Positions 25,401 to 40,400 of a DNA stretch of 64,000 nucleotides are shown here, piece by piece. The translations under genes were made by a program, and so were the position numbers. Source of the stretch: Dromaius novaehollandiae (taxonomy: Eukaryota > Chordata > Aves > Casuariiformes > Dromaiidae). The notes below the pieces were generated by a model that did no database searches, was not told the origin of the DNA, and saw only the letters and a list, made by a program, of their open reading frames with translations. Position 1 is the stretch's first letter. Each line of letters begins with the position of its first letter. Location: assembly GCF_036370855.1 (NCBI RefSeq), contig NW_026991412.1:62001-126000 (forward strand), written 5' to 3'.

Positions 25401-28400
25401 GGCCGTAGCCTGCACAGAGCAAAACTACTCACTTCTCCTGTGGATGACAGCCATCAAGACACTATCTGTCTGCTCTTTTTCCCCACAGGACAGACACCAA
25501 GCGATCTGCTGACCACGTATGAAAGGAACAGAGCCCAGGAGAAAAGATGGCTGGCACCGTTCACCAGTGGACCCCGAGACGCAGCACAGACCAGAGAAAG
25601 GGGGGGGGCTCTACTAAATTGTGTCTATCAGATTTGCTCCTTCTTGGCACTGTGTCTGGAACAGTTGGAGACTTTGCTCCAGAAGGGTTTGTATTGCTGG
25701 TACCAGATGCACAGTAGCTCTTGGATTAGGTTGCCAGGACTTCAGCTGGATAAACAAGACATTCTTGGCTCTGCATGCAAGATGCATTTCTGCAGACCAC
25801 AGCAGCTAGACAAGGGGTAGTGCAGCAGCTCAGTGTCAAAGTTCCAACTCTAAAGATAAACAAGGGGTGTTTTACCTCCCGCAACATTTCTCTTCCACAT
25901 TCCTTCAGGAAGATGAGCATCCACTCGCCTGCTGCCCGAGCACAAGTGGGGCTGAAGGACAGCATGCTGCCCAGGACAGCCTTCAGAAAGCCTCTTGCCT
26001 GCTCTGAGCAAAAGGATTTGCATGCAACCTGGAGAGAAATGAGAAACAGGAGAAACAACATCAGAAGTCTGCTTCCTCTCTTACAAGCAAAGGACAAGAA
26101 AACTTGAGCAGCTTCTCAGTTCAGCCATTAGCTAATCCTGAAGGTGGCAGGTGCTTTGTATTCCAATTGCACATACAACTTCTTCTTTTGATTTATGAAG
26201 CTCATAGAGTTGGAAGGCTCTTCCATGAGGTCGGTTGCTTGCCTACACAACTTATGTTCTTAAAATAACTCTCAAGAGCTGGCAAGCTAATACATGTTAA
26301 AATAAAGAGAAAGCCATCGGGCTAAGGAACTTCCCTGCTTTGCTTCAACAGCTCACTTTCCCCAGATGGAGAGTGTTTGGGTGTGGATGGATGAAAACAA
26401 ACACACAAACTCATAGAAACTTCATGGAGTCTACTTCTTTCCCCAGTGGGAACGCTAGATATTGTTATGCTTCAAAACCCTCTTACTACTTGCTAACAAC
26501 AGAGGCCCCATTGCTATAGGCCACTCTGAAAGGGGAGAGAAATCTTGGAAGTAAAGAAGAGAAAAGTGATGGGAGCTGAGCCACCAGGTAGCCACAGCTC
26601 TGGCTTTGGAGTCAGTAACCTTTGCGATTTTGGAAGAGGTCCTCAGCAGCGAATCCACATCTGCGGCCATCAGCTCCTCACAGAAGTGATTCAGATCCAC
26701 TTCCCTTGTGTGCATAACCTTGCCTAAAAGAAACACAGGTGGGAAAGGATAGGCACATTTTCTGAAAATGAACCCCCAGTCCACAGCCATTGATCAAGGA
26801 ATCACCAAATGGTGGTAGGGAATTCCACAGGGGTAGTGCAGGACCCTTCTGAACTCTGGGTGCAGCATTTTACGAGTCAGGCCATCAGATTCTGCTCTAT
26901 GCCAGTCAGAAAAAACACTCTCCTTCTCCTACAGCAGTTTTCAGACTATACCTATTGTCCTCAACTATGGCTCCTCTTTTTCTCAGCCCCTCCATCCCAT
27001 GTGCAAGCACAGGTCACACCTATCCTCTGACTGGGAGGAGGGTCTCCATAGATTCATCAGTGTGGACAGGTGATGCTGACCAAAGTCCACTCCAGAAGCC
27101 CAGGTGTACAACTCCCTTCTAAACAATTTCTCAACTGGGATCATTACTTTGTCTCTACAAAGCTAGAAAGTGCTGTCCTCTAATCCTTGGTGCCTGAGAG
27201 TGCTGCCCTGAGACAGAAATGTGGGAGGGCTCTCATTCTCCACAGCACCCAGAAGTGCCCCTGAGGCAAGGCTGCTCAGAGAACTTTCCCAGGCCTCCCT
27301 TGTGCTATGGCCAGGAGGGAAAAGAATGACCAAGGTCTGGATGCAAGAAACCAGCAGTCTGCTGTCCATTACTCTTCTCCTCTGGCAATGGAGCCCCCTC
27401 CCTGCACATTGCCTCTGCTGCCAGACAGGGAAGAGAGGGAAGAGCAGGCGGAAGGAAGTGGGAAGCAATGACTGTTCTTCTCACCTTGTGTTGAGAGAAG
27501 GCAGCTGATACAGTCGACTGCCCGCTGGCGTGATGTGGCCAGGGAGTCACAGCTGAGAGGCCCCAGCACTCCAATCATGGAGCCAAACTGCTCAGAAGAG
27601 TTTTCTCTCTGGTAGAAATCAAAGAAAGAAGAAAGTTCTCAGGCTGCAGGAGTGGCCCTTCAACCTTCTCCTTCTGACACTGACTCCTGACCCACAGCAG
27701 GGCATCTGGATCGACAGAAGCTCAGCTTTATCCTCCCAGGAGATTAGCAACCCAGAGCACAGCTCTGAGCAAACCTCCCTGCCAGGGAAGCAGAAGGGCT
27801 TAAGGAGCAATGCTGTCTTGGTGGCAGATGGGTGCTGAGGTTAGGGCAGAGCTGCAGAGAAGACCTGCAGGGCCTCCTGGCTCGCCAGGGCTGCCCTCGT
27901 CTTGGTTCCCCGAGAGACTCCAGCTGAACCCACAAGCACTCCCAAAGAGTTTTGGGAAGAGGGAGTCAATACTCACAGCATCCTCCAGTCTCTCGGTGTA
28001 AGTCTTTAGCAGATGAGTGCAGGCATAAAGGGCCCTCTCTCTCTCCCACTCTTTCCCAGAACGGAGCCAGGCCTCTAGGAGCTGTTGGAAGACCACAGCT
28101 AGATCAGGGCATGCATCGTTTGCACGCACACACACTCACACACACACACACACACTCCTTTACAGTCTCCCACCTTTTCTTCCCCCAGGAACCACACTAA
28201 GGATACATTGGCCTCCATGGGAATTCATCACCGCTGTGAGGTACACAAACACTGAAGGCTTCTTATATTAGTGTATCTGATACTTGCACACAGCACTCAC
28301 TCATCAGCAAAGATTGGGAGTGCCTTGTATCCGTCCACCATGGCCATCTTGGCAACAGCTCCCATTGCAACATGCCCTGACAACCAATAACACAACTCCT

Positions 28401-31400
28401 ACAGCCACGACGGGCCATAGTTTTCTCCACCTCCAGGGAAGAATTGCATGCCTTGCACCTGCCTCCAGAGCATCTCCTATTCTCAGATGATCCCCTAAAG
28501 CGTGAGGCCCTCCATCCTTGGCTCTCCTCTTGACAAAAGAGAGTTTCCCTTTCTCCTCTTTGCTACTCACGTGAAAGGTTTCCTTGAGCCATGACAAGGT
28601 CAGCTCTTCCTCAAGACTTGTCATGAGGCGAGCAAGAGCTTCCAGGGATCGTGTATAGAGAGCCTAAAAGCAAGAGAGAAGGAGTGGTAGCTGAAATCAG
28701 AGAGCCTCAGAACTCAGCCAGAGTCCAGAGCCTCAGCTCTGCCAGCATTCAGTGCATGATAAGGTGCAGCTCTGAACATGCAGAGCAGCAGAGGGGGATT
28801 GACAGCTACCTCTGCATGCTCAGCATCATCTGCTGCCTCCCCTTCTTTTGTCTGCTCAAGGGGAGGAAGGGGAAATAGGCTTCGGAAGCACTCCTGAAGA
28901 AGATGACAGTTTTCCTTCTGGGTCAGAGATGGCTTGATCTTGCTGGCAGAAGACAAAAGAAAGAGTTCAGAAAGGACACTTGCTACTCTTTGCCAGAGGG
29001 GGTCCAGTGGCAGCTAGAGTTCATCTGAAGCTGGAGCCCCAGTTCCCAACACTGCTGTTCCATGAAGAGGGAGCACTTCCGCCAACTCCCATGGATTCTT
29101 GCCCATCAGACTCCCAGCGTACAGAGAGCCGGGAGCTCTCTTCCCCCAGCCAGCCAGCCAGCCAGCCAGCCAGCAGCCTTTCTGCAGCCCAGACCACTCT
29201 CTGTTCCACACTTCTCCAATCTACAGCCTCAGGCCATCTCTCTCCAACACTGGGCTCCAGGATCTGTACCGCATCACATCTTCCAGGATCATACAAAACG
29301 GGGACCATCACCTCACCCCACACCAAAGGCAGCTTCTCACCCCACACTCAGGTCAACTGTGAAGCTTCAATCAGCTCCTCTGTGACATGCGGAGGAAAAC
29401 CCAGCACACAGGAGGAAAAGCCCTACCTCAAGTGCTCCACCGCAAGAATTGCCCTGTAGCGAACGGGAGAAGCCACGCAATCCAGGGGCTCCTGCTTCAT
29501 GAAGTCCTGCAGGTCACAGAGAGACAGGTACACAGAGGTCAGAGGGCAGGAAAGAAGAGGGCCTTGCCTCAGCAAGAAGAGCAGATTCTTCTTCCGCGCG
29601 TGTGGCTAACACAGACAGCCTCCATGCAGGTTTCTCCCAGAACTGCCGGAAGACCGCAGCTCCAGAGAGGACAGACCCACTGCTCTTCCCAGGGATCACC
29701 CACAAGCTGGCAGCACAAGGGACCCTAGTGTGCTGGTGCCTAGGCCTCGGACACTCCCAAGTTTGCCCAAGGCCTTTCTCAGCCCACAGAGAACAGTGCC
29801 TCTCTGAGGAAACCCCTCTCAGTGCACAAACTCTTCTGCAGGACAGCCTCTCTCATTCCATGTCACTCACCAGCACAAGCTCCAGCAGCACCCTCTTCGA
29901 AGCAAAGCTGAAGTTCTCACAGGTGCCAACGCCTTGAAGGGCGCAGCTGACTTCTGTGACACTCTGGATTAGGGCCAGCTTGAGTTCTGTGTCCTGAGGA
30001 CCAGGAAAGAAAAAAAAGGTGACATAGATGAGGAGCTGTTCAAAGGACCAAAGGCCAAAAGATTAACAGGAGGGCCAAAAGATCAACCCAAGGGCCAAAG
30101 CTACTCTCAAAGTGCTGCGGAGGGAAGAAACTGCATCCTCCAGGAGCCTAGGGGGAAGGGCCTCTGGGTCTTATTTCAGTGGAAGGAGATCTCTCCTGGG
30201 ATCCTAGGAAGACATGGACTACCTGGAAGCAGAAAGGAGCTTTCCCCAGCTTCCTACCCAAAAGAGAGCCCCCTGGACTCTGGCCCAAGGCAGTGGGGAA
30301 AGCAAATCTGGAACAACGGAAACTGGAAATGGGAGAAGGGCAAGGAGCAAGGCTCATTCAGGGAGCATTTACTGGGGCTGGGAAAGTGATGCCCGGTGCC
30401 TGCAAGGTGCAAGGAGAAAGAGTGAGAGTCGGGGAAACAGAAAACACTAGTATGCGAAAGACGGCAGCAGTTCAGATTACCGCCAACACTACGAGGCTGC
30501 AGAGACTCATCTGGAGCCCTCTGTCCCCTGCATGGGGAGCAACGGCTAGAACTGGACCTGGGATACTGCTTGTGCTTCGGGTCTCTGACATCTCAGACAA
30601 GTCCCCCAAAACTCAAAGAACACCAGCAATGACACGGGGATATATGTCAAAGGGATAGAGTGGCAGGTTTGGAACTGGAGATCCAGGACTCTTGTTGAGA
30701 GCAGATCTTTCCAAACAGATGCTCTGTCCCAGTAAGCTCCGGTTCAGAGGAGGGCGGGAGCTAGCTCTAGACTAATTGTCCCGACACCGAGCATTCACAG
30801 CTCCTACCTGAGGGCTGGTTCTGTACTGGCACAGGATGTTCTCTACAATGTCCGTCTCGACCCGGGCAAGAAGCTGCTGCTTGGGTGCATGGAGTGCTAT
30901 TTTACTGTAGATGAGCATGACAGCAGCAGCTGTCTTTGCTCCGTTCTCCTTCTGGTGCTCCTGGAAAATTGGGAAAGTCAGGAGGATTCAGTCGAGCCTC
31001 TTCATTTTACCTTAGACTTCCCCTTTGCTTCTAGCTGAGAAACTGCCTCCAAACAGGTACGAGCTTGCCTTTTTCATCCACACTTCTCAAAACATTTCAC
31101 CAAGTAACTCTTCAATGCCTCCGTTAACTCTCTGGGAGAGAGCTGTTCTCCCTCCCACTGTCTCCCTCTCTTGTGTCTAAGAGCTGGAACTCTTAGACAA
31201 AGGAGGGCTGAAGTGCAGAACCTCCTTCCTTGACAGCACCAGGAGTTTGAGCACTGCCCATTGACCATCCCTCATTTCCATTTGCCAGCTGAACTGAAAC
31301 CACACCCAACACTGTTCCAATGGCCAGTTGCTGTTTGTTGCCACTGCTGGGGAATTTTGATCCATGACTTTGTAATGGGATCTGTCCTGAAGACGCCTGA

Positions 31401-34400
31401 AGCACCAGAACTCCTGGCTACAGGCTTCCGGCAGTTCTTACACAAGCAAAGAAAGCCAAGACAACAGAGAAAACCTGCTTCCCTTACCTTCTGGAGGGTG
31501 AAGACCCTAGGAAGTCTCCTATTCTCCCCAGCAGCAGCAAAGTCGTGGACTGTCTTCAAGGCCAGGTCGAAGTGGCCCTCAGCAGAGGATGCTAACACCG
31601 AAATCGGTCCCTGCAACACAAGGGAAAGAGTGAGTCTGTTTCCATCCCACACATTCATCCCTTTCAAGCTTTCAAGCATATTGCCTGAGGGAATCAGCAG
31701 GAAAAAGCTCCAAGTCAGGCAACGAGATCCAAGCTGCCGAGGGAAAACTGGAGAGCGCAGGGATAGAGAGCACCCACCTCTCTCTCAGAAGGTTCCAGAC
31801 GTCTGACTCTTTCCAAGTAGCTCTGCAGCTGTTCTTCAATGTAGCTGATGTTCTGAGACGCTGCCAGTGCTCCCCCCACAGCCTTATAGAGGAAATTCTG
31901 AAAGAGAAGAGGCCAGCGCGAAGAGGTTGCTAACACAGCAACCTGTCATCACTGGAGAAGCGGAACACCCAGCTACCACCCCATCTCAAGGACCAAGAGA
32001 CAGCCAAGGCACCAAGACTACAAAAACAGCCCATTTCTTGGCCCAATCCAGTTACCAGCTCTATACAGAGAATTAAAGGAAGAAAAAAAAAAAAGACATT
32101 ATGTAGGGCTGAGAATAGGAAGCAGTGAAAAGCAACTGTATTGAAAAAAACCATGCAGGGAGAGAAGCATCCTGTGGCTCTGCCACCAAACCTCTCAAGG
32201 AAGAAAAGTAAAGACCAAGTCTTAGCAGAGGACCAACCTTCTCCTTGGAAAAGTTTGGATAGTGGGCCATCTGCTGAGTTAACTCGCCATTCAGCTTCAT
32301 ATTCCAGGTCTCATTCTTTATGGCTTCCAGAGATGTTCTCAGGAACTATGGAGAAAACAAAAAGTGAAGCAAATGCTTCCTCAGGTTTTGTCAAGGTCTT
32401 TCTCTCATTCCAGTGTAACAAGAAGGTGTCTGGGGACAGCTCACACTACGGATAATCCATCTTCCCTTCCCACCCCTTTAATCTGCCCCAGACCCTTCTT
32501 CCAATATGCAGCTAAGATCCTTCTGGGTCTCAGGAAACTATAGAGAAAGAGGCAGTGGCGCTTTTAGGACAACAGGCCCAAGTTCTGGGAGAGGACAGGC
32601 TTGCCCAAAACCTCACTGCCAAGACCCCACCTCCCAGCTGTCATAAAAGAACTCTGTACCTGCAGCAGACGGCACTCCCATTCTGCATAGTCCAGGGAGC
32701 TCTCATCTTTTCCTGGGAAACAAGAGGACACAACAGCAGGTCATCTGATTACAGTGAGCCCAAAAGAAGCATCCACACGTCTCCTTTGGAAGCAAAAAGT
32801 CCAGCATTCCCAGGCTACCAGCTCCCAGAATGTACCTGTTCTGTCAGGGCTCAAAGGCAGCTACTCCACCAGCCCCTTTGTGAGTCCAAATGCATAAGGT
32901 ATGTCCAAGTCCCATTTGTTCAGGACCATGGAATCAACGCTGGGGAATACTGACTGCTGGTCAAAGCAGCTGTCTATTTCCTCACAGGAAGAAAAATGAG
33001 GCAGAAGGGCCTTTCACAACCAGCTGGAGCTTAGTGCAAGAGAGAACTGCCACTGCCAAGCTGGACTCGACTGGTGACTCTGAGCTTCCAAGGAGAGGGC
33101 AGTGCCACAAAATCTCCTCAAGGGGGAATGTAACCACTCACAAACACTGTCCAAGCAAGGGTGGGAGGATGCTGCCAGAGCCTGCCATTCTGATGCAATA
33201 TGCCAGGCTAAAGCCCACACAGGGATCAGATTATTTCAGGAGCATTACTTCTCTCAGCTGTCAGTTCCAGCTCCCTGGAACTGGGAGGGATGAAGAACAA
33301 GACAGCTTTAAGACACTCAAGGGCTCCGTTGTCCTCAGGCACTCTGGGGACCTGCCTTTTCCTGACTTCCCTTCTGTCCTCTTCAAATCAATCCCCTCCC
33401 AGCGGACACTTTACCTTCAAGGTACTGCAGCAAGGAAGGGATCTGGGCCATCCAGGGAATCCCCACCGCTCTGTGAATTGCCCTGTGAAGGGTCTTCAGC
33501 AGCTGCAGGGCAACAGCTCCATGGCCACCTCCTTCATAAGGAGAGCAAGCAAGCACCTGGAAGAGGGAAGGAGAGAGAATTAGAGCTCCAGCCTGACAGA
33601 GGAACAGCAGTTTGTCTGAGAAAGGAGAGGGGCTTTGCAGGTGCCATGGCAGGCAGCACACAGCAGAACTGCTTCTCTTTTTGCACTGCCTCCCTGAGGA
33701 ATGGCGCGTCCTTGCTATTCGAGAGGTCCACACTGGGAATGCCCAGGCAGTCCTTGGAGGGCAAGACGCCCTCCAGCAGGCTTGTTCCTCCCTGAAGGCT
33801 GCAAGCATCTGCCTTGAAAGCAGTCTCCATCCGGAGCTCTCCCCCTTTCCCTTGGTCAGGAAAACTCTGCCCCGAGGAGTCCCCAACTACTCACCAGGAG
33901 ACGTACCAGCAGAGCCTGGGGAGTTGGCAGTTTGGCTGGAAAGAGAAAGAAAGATCCATTTCAGCAGGCCAAGTCCCACACAAGATGATCACCCGTCCAT
34001 CCCAGGCAAAGCCTCCAGGACAGGACTGAAGGGGCCTGATAATCTGCTGATAAATTTGCCTTCCCCCAGCTTTTCCCATCTTAGGGTATCCATGCAATTA
34101 ACGTGCCGAAAGGAAGGTAACTCCCCAGCACTGCCAGCAAGGAGTCCTCCATTTTACAGGGAGAATGCTGAGAAATGAAGAGCAAAGCATTTTCTCTGGG
34201 AAATGCAGAGGAAATTTCCACAAAGGAAATACAGGGCAGGACTCCCTGTCACCTAGCAGAAGGGCAAGGCTGTGCTGTTCACTCTTCCCAGCCTCCCAGT
34301 TGGGTCTGCCAGGGGACAGAGACACACACAGGCTCAGCCTGTCCACCTGACAGAGCAGGACAGAATACTTTGGAAGTTTCTCTCTTTTACCGCGTTCTTG

Positions 34401-37400
34401 GTAGCACAGGTAATTGGGTTCCTCCTTCTCTTCTGCTCTCTCCTGTCTCTCCACGAGCTCCCTGAGGCAGCGGGAGAGTGGGACCAGAGTGCCAGTGTAC
34501 TGAGCTGGCACTACGAACTGGAGGAGCCTTGGCCATAGGAGCTGCAGAGCAAAATACAGCAATTCAGCACGTCATTCTTTCCATCCCTTCAACTCCTGTT
34601 TTCATAGTGGCTGTCCTCTGTGGCTATGACCCAGCCCCTCCACTGTTAGCCCTCTCCAGGGCATTACTTCATGTCTCTCCCACCCTTTCTCTTCTGTCTC
34701 TCTTCCTTCTAGTCCACTGTCCTAATCCCCACTTGAGCCCATCTCTTGGACTGTTATTCACAAGGCTTCATTTCCCCTCTCCTCCGACAAGACATTCTGG
34801 TAGCCCCGTGCTCGGAAGAGCTTGTCAGCAGGGAGGGGGAGGGCTAGAAGAAGGTATCCTCAAGGCAAGGAGTAGCACCAGGTGGTGGGATGACTTACTC
34901 TTGTCATGCCGCTTGCTGAGACGTCCAGGGTGTCGAGGACATGTAAGCAGAGAGTTTGAAGCGCGGTCTCTGCCACTGCTTCCCTCTCAGAGAGGTTTCC
35001 TGTCTCCTGCAAGACACAAGTTTGAAAACACTCCCATCAGCTACTGTTTCTTCAGGAAGAGGCTAGAGGCTTCAGTAGGAGACTTGGCTTTTGCTTTGGG
35101 AGCACAGGTCACCTGAGGTAAGACAATGGGAAATCCTATAGTAGGGGTCACATCCTGGACTGCAAGGAAAACTACACAGAATGCAGAGAGAGCAACTGCC
35201 TGTTTGCAATTACCCAACCAATGGGGGTAAATGGTTTATTCGCGACAGCAGATGCTCAATGGCCCGAGCTCTGTTTTAATGACACCAAAGAAACGCTCTT
35301 CAGAGGAGTTCTGCTCAATTCCTGCACTGAAAGGAGAGCAGAACTGGCCCCAAGGACAAGGAAGAGGAGGTGGGAGTTCTTGACACGCTTCTCCTTACAA
35401 ATGCAGCCTTCAGGAGCCTCACAGCAAATGACTGAACAAGAGGAAAGGCACAGCCAAAGCCAAGAGTTTCACCAAGTCCTTGTTCTGGTGAGCCACCTAC
35501 AAGGAGTCATTCCCTGTGGACCTGGCTGGCAACACCTAAGAAAGAGGTGCCTGTGGTCCCTTTGTTTCCAGAAAGCACACAGGGCCCGAAAGCACTGCAT
35601 GGAGGGCAGGACAGGTTCGGACAGAAATATGGAGGACAAGGAAAGAACTGGAGAGCTTTTCCGGCTTGTCCTGCTTAGCCCACAATTTCTGTCTTTTGCT
35701 GATCATCCATCAGCAGTTCAGAAAAGACTTGTCCACCTTTGTATCCTGCTGAGAATCCACTTTTCCAGGGTGGCTTTTGCCAAGCAGTTTTGCTGAAATC
35801 CCTGGCAGCACCACTGCTCTTTTCTTACTCTCCCACGGTGCCTCCCATTGCATGACATGGTGGTGTAGCACCACAGCCGCACCCTTGACAGCAACAGAGA
35901 GACCCACGATTCAAGTCGGTTGGGATGCTGATGAGGTCATGGCACCAGGCACTCAAGGGCTGCTGCTTGGGGGCCTCCACATTTTCAGGGAAGCTCAGTG
36001 CAGTAGTCAGTGGACAAAAGGCACAAAACAAAGCCCCAAATGTCACATTCTCCTCTTACCAGTCTGCTGGTGGCCCGACTGAACTCCCTGAAAACATAGG
36101 CCACCAGACCCCAGGCCGAACAGTTCTCGACACCAGAGCTGAACAGTTCCTTGATGAAACCAAGAACAGCCACCTTCACCTGCCGGGGAGGAGATTGCAA
36201 ACAAGAGTAACCATGAGTCCTTCTCTCCGAAGCAGGAAACATATGCCTAGGCTAGATCCAAACTGCGTAGGGAAATGCTTCCCCTGTCACTCATCAGGCT
36301 ACCATCCCTTCCCCAGCCACCTCACCTTACTCCGGTGGTCTCCAAAGACAGTTTCCACTGCCTTGACAACCAGGAACATGTTCTTTCTTATCGCCATTGC
36401 TGAAAGGAAGTACAGGTACGTTGAGGCAGAGCCCACCCCTCCAAAAGAGCACTGTCAAAATGTCTCTGCTTTCTCATGGACAGCTAGACAGAAAGCACGG
36501 GGCCAAAATCTGACTTCAGGGGAAGCAGCAGAAGCCAGGAGCAACAGGGACTGCCTAACACAGAGAGTTAGAAAAATGGGATCCACACTGGAATTCACTA
36601 CTCTTTATGCTCGGAGTGTTACTGAGCTTCAGCTGTCACCCCTGACGAAGCGTGGTCAATAACTATCCAGACAGACTGCTCGGCTGGGTTTGATACGGTT
36701 GGAGACTACAATTCATTTGGGTAACATAGTCTTTGTAAGCACCCACGCATTTCTGTGCTTCACCCTTTCTCAGCTGAAACATGGTAAGGTGCTTGGTCCA
36801 CACTAAGCGTGTGCCCTCCATGGATTTTGACAAGGCTGCTGGCCTGTTTCTCAGAGCTGAAGGGGACTCGGGCGACTTCTGAGATACCTCAGGGAGTGTG
36901 CACTTCTTGTGCACTCAGGTTGCAGAGGAGTCTGGTCTACCACAGCCCAACTGCACAGCCTGAACACCTCCTCTGATCAGGCTCTGGCAGTTCATGGCTT
37001 CAGCTCTTGGCTGTTTCTGCTCGTAGTCCCTCAGCCAAAGTACATCATTCCTCCTATTTTCTTCCTAGTGTTACTTACAGTCACAATGAACAAAGAATCT
37101 CAGCAGAGACAGGGCTGCTATTCTAGAAGCCTCGTTCTCAGCCTCCAGTTGTGAGTACAGAAACTCCATGGTCTCCTCAGGGAAGCTTCGGGCTGGAGGG
37201 AAGAAATCATGTTCTAGGTTAACAATCAAGCTCTTCTCCCATTGCAGAGCTTTCAAAGAAACCACAGCCAAATTCTGTTTTCTCCTTACCTAGTAGCAGC
37301 ATGCAGTGGCACAGCTCTGTTTTATGGCCAATGCGGTGCTTCTTGGTCACATCCGAGAGCTGTGGGAATGAGGTACGTTTTAGGATCAGTCTTGAGAGAG

Positions 37401-40400
37401 ACTGAAAAGAATCGCTCCTATGAGGTCTTGTCTCCCTGGGGACTCACAGGGAAAGATGCCATTCAAGAAGGACAGTGCTCTGTCCTCTCAAAGCTGTCTT
37501 CTGCTTCCCCCCCACCCTTCTGTCTCTCTGGAACTCTACGGAGAGGCCAGAGATGAGCTTGTGCTCTGACAGACAGCTTCTAGATCCTGGAGTCAGAGAT
37601 GAACACCTTCCTGAGCGTCTTGTCAGCTCCACTCTAACGCTCCAGAGGGAGTTTGAGCCTACGACAGGGGACCCACAGCCAAAACAAAGGCTACGCCCTA
37701 GAGGCAAGAGCAACCTTTGAGTTCCAGTCAGTTCCGCAGCAGCAAAAGGCCGTTAGGATACAAGGGCTGGCTGGGATTCCAAGGCTCAGCTTCAGCTCTC
37801 TGGGCTCCAGATTCCTCCTGCTCTCTGCCCGAGCAGGAAACTCCTTTGTGAACTGAGCTGTCCCTGGAACCAGGCAAAGCAGCCCTGGAAAAGTCCGTGG
37901 GCACCTGGCCGGAATGGGGGCCTCAACAGCTGTATGGACCTGACTGCAAGGTATGAGAAAAGCCCAAAGGAGGGAAACTCTGCCCTGCCACCCCATGGGT
38001 CTTTCCTGCCAACCAGAGGCAGACCTGCTAACCCAGAGGGAAGTGCAAGATGTTCAGCCCCTGCTTACCTGGTTGTGCACAACAATGCAGATGATAAAAA
38101 CTCTTTCCCTGGGGATAAAGGGCTCAGTTTTCTCCACAGCTTCCAAGAAATGCCTGAGACGCTACAAGAAAAAGTGAAAACGAGAGGGTGGCTTGTGAGT
38201 GAGAGCAGCTCATTAACACAGGACAGCATGCCTCCACAGTTGGCTGTTCTCTGCCCTGAAAAAACAGGCAGTATCAAGCCTCCCCCTCCATCTGTGTGCG
38301 ACTGTCTTGGCTTCTTCTCTAACAGGTTCCCAGCTCCTCCAGGAACTCCCACAGCTCCCTGATCCCAGCACACACTCACCCTGACCCATGCAGCCACATC
38401 GTATCTTGCCAGACACCTCACCTTGGTCACGTGAAAACCATCTTGGACCTCTTCATACTGGTCCAAGAGCCAGCAGAGCTGGTCGCACACATGCCCTTGA
38501 TACTCTTCCTGATGAAGGAGGAGGCCCATCATAGCTGCCACAGCCCTGATGATGTCCTCCTTGAGCTGCACACAAGGAAGACAGAAGACCTTTGTTTGCT
38601 CCGACTGAAGCTCTGCTCTAGGAGGCAGCATCCCCCAGACACAAACTTCCCCCTTCCCAAAGACGGCCATTTCCCAGCTTCCTCTGGAGGAAACGGTCTT
38701 GCTCGAGAAGAGAGAGAACATTTCCCCTCTTCTAAACCCAAGACCCTTGGGGCTCAAAGGCCACTGGAATTTGGCTGGTTCCCAGCGGCGGTTCTCCAGA
38801 CCCGGCCTGGCCTCACTAGTTCATCGCGAGGCTGCAAAGCGGGACTCCAGGCACACTGCCTGTTGGCCCACAGCATTTCCACACTGTCGAGCTGCAGCAG
38901 GCTCCCAGCTCTAGACAACGCCTCAACGACCTGCTTCCTCCCTGGAAAGCACTTCTCCTGACGTGACACCACTGTTCCCCAGAAAGACAGGTGAACTCCA
39001 GCATTGCAGCTGCTGCTGCTAAAGGGCCACAAAGGCAGCCAGTCTCACCTCCTTCTCTTCACAGTCCAGCCAGTTTCTGACCACGTAGCAGAAGAAAGGG
39101 TATGTCTTCTCACAAAGCTGGGCTTCCCCTATTCGAGGGAAGGAGCACTTTGCCCAGTCTTGGAAGTAAACAGTCACCCCTTTCGACCACGTTTCCAGAA
39201 CTGCATGAAAGATGGGGAGAAAGGTCACTCTGTCAAGTATGTCCCAGAGAGAAGAGTTTGCATTATCACTCCAGCCTGTCTCAAACTGCCGTCCCATGCT
39301 CATCAGCACTTAGCTCCAGAGCAGTTTTGGGTTCTGGGGCAGGCGTGAAATGTTTGAAAATGCCTTCCTTGAAATGCTAAGCTGTTTCTCTCCTCCCTCT
39401 TCTCCTCCTTGTTCCTGCTAGTCCTTTTTCCCCCCTCCAAGATTAGCTGTTGAGTAGTAAAATTAGCTGAGTAGTAAAACTCCAACAACTCCATTCCCTT
39501 CCTGGCCACAGCCATCTCCTGAGCTTTAGACATTCTTTTATGTTGTACAGACTGTTTGGAGCTTTAAAGGGCTGGAGCTCCCTAGAGGTTCAGAACCTGC
39601 AGTAGCAGCTTGAGAGAGAAGAGACTTGGGTGCCGACTGCCGCTCACTAACTTCCCCTTCCCTCTGCATCCCAGTGCAGCCCTGGCACTAGAGGTGGACA
39701 CTTACCAGCACAGAAGGCTTGCTTCATCCTGCTGCTCTGTACTCGCCCCAGCATGGTGTACATGACATTCCAGGTCATTTCCAGAAACGGGATGCAGCTC
39801 AGTGCTGCAGAGAAGGGCAGAGGGAAAGCAAACAACCTGCTGTCAGGAAAGCTGTTCAGCAAGGGTGCCCTTCCCCGAGGGATGGGAGCAGGGAAGCCCT
39901 TCAGGGTGGGACTGGAAGCAGAGTGGAGCAGAACTCCGCTAGGCTGGGTCTTCCCACGGTCCCATCCTTAGGGCACTTAGCTCAGGGGACAAAGCCACCA
40001 CTTCCGACTGCTCCCAGGCAGCAAAAGATGTGGAAGCCATAACCCTGTAGCCCTCCCATATTCCAACAACCGAAACCCTTCTCCCGCTGCTCAAAGAAGC
40101 CAGCACCAAAGCATGCAGCCCAAGTTGCCGTACCATAGCTCGTGGCCAGTTTGCTGAGGGTTATAAAAACAAATTCCTGAGGGATATCCTCCACAGGCTT
40201 CAGATGACGCTGTAGCTCTTCCATGACTTGTAGGAAGTGAGAGCGGGCCAGGGAGACCAGGATGTCACTTGCTGCTCTTTGCACGACATCCGTTACACCC
40301 TACAAAAGGACCATGAAGGAAAACCATCAACACAGGAAAGACTGAGGCAGCGGGGCAGATGGAACTAGCCAACGATGGCTGTATGACTTCAGCTCTACAT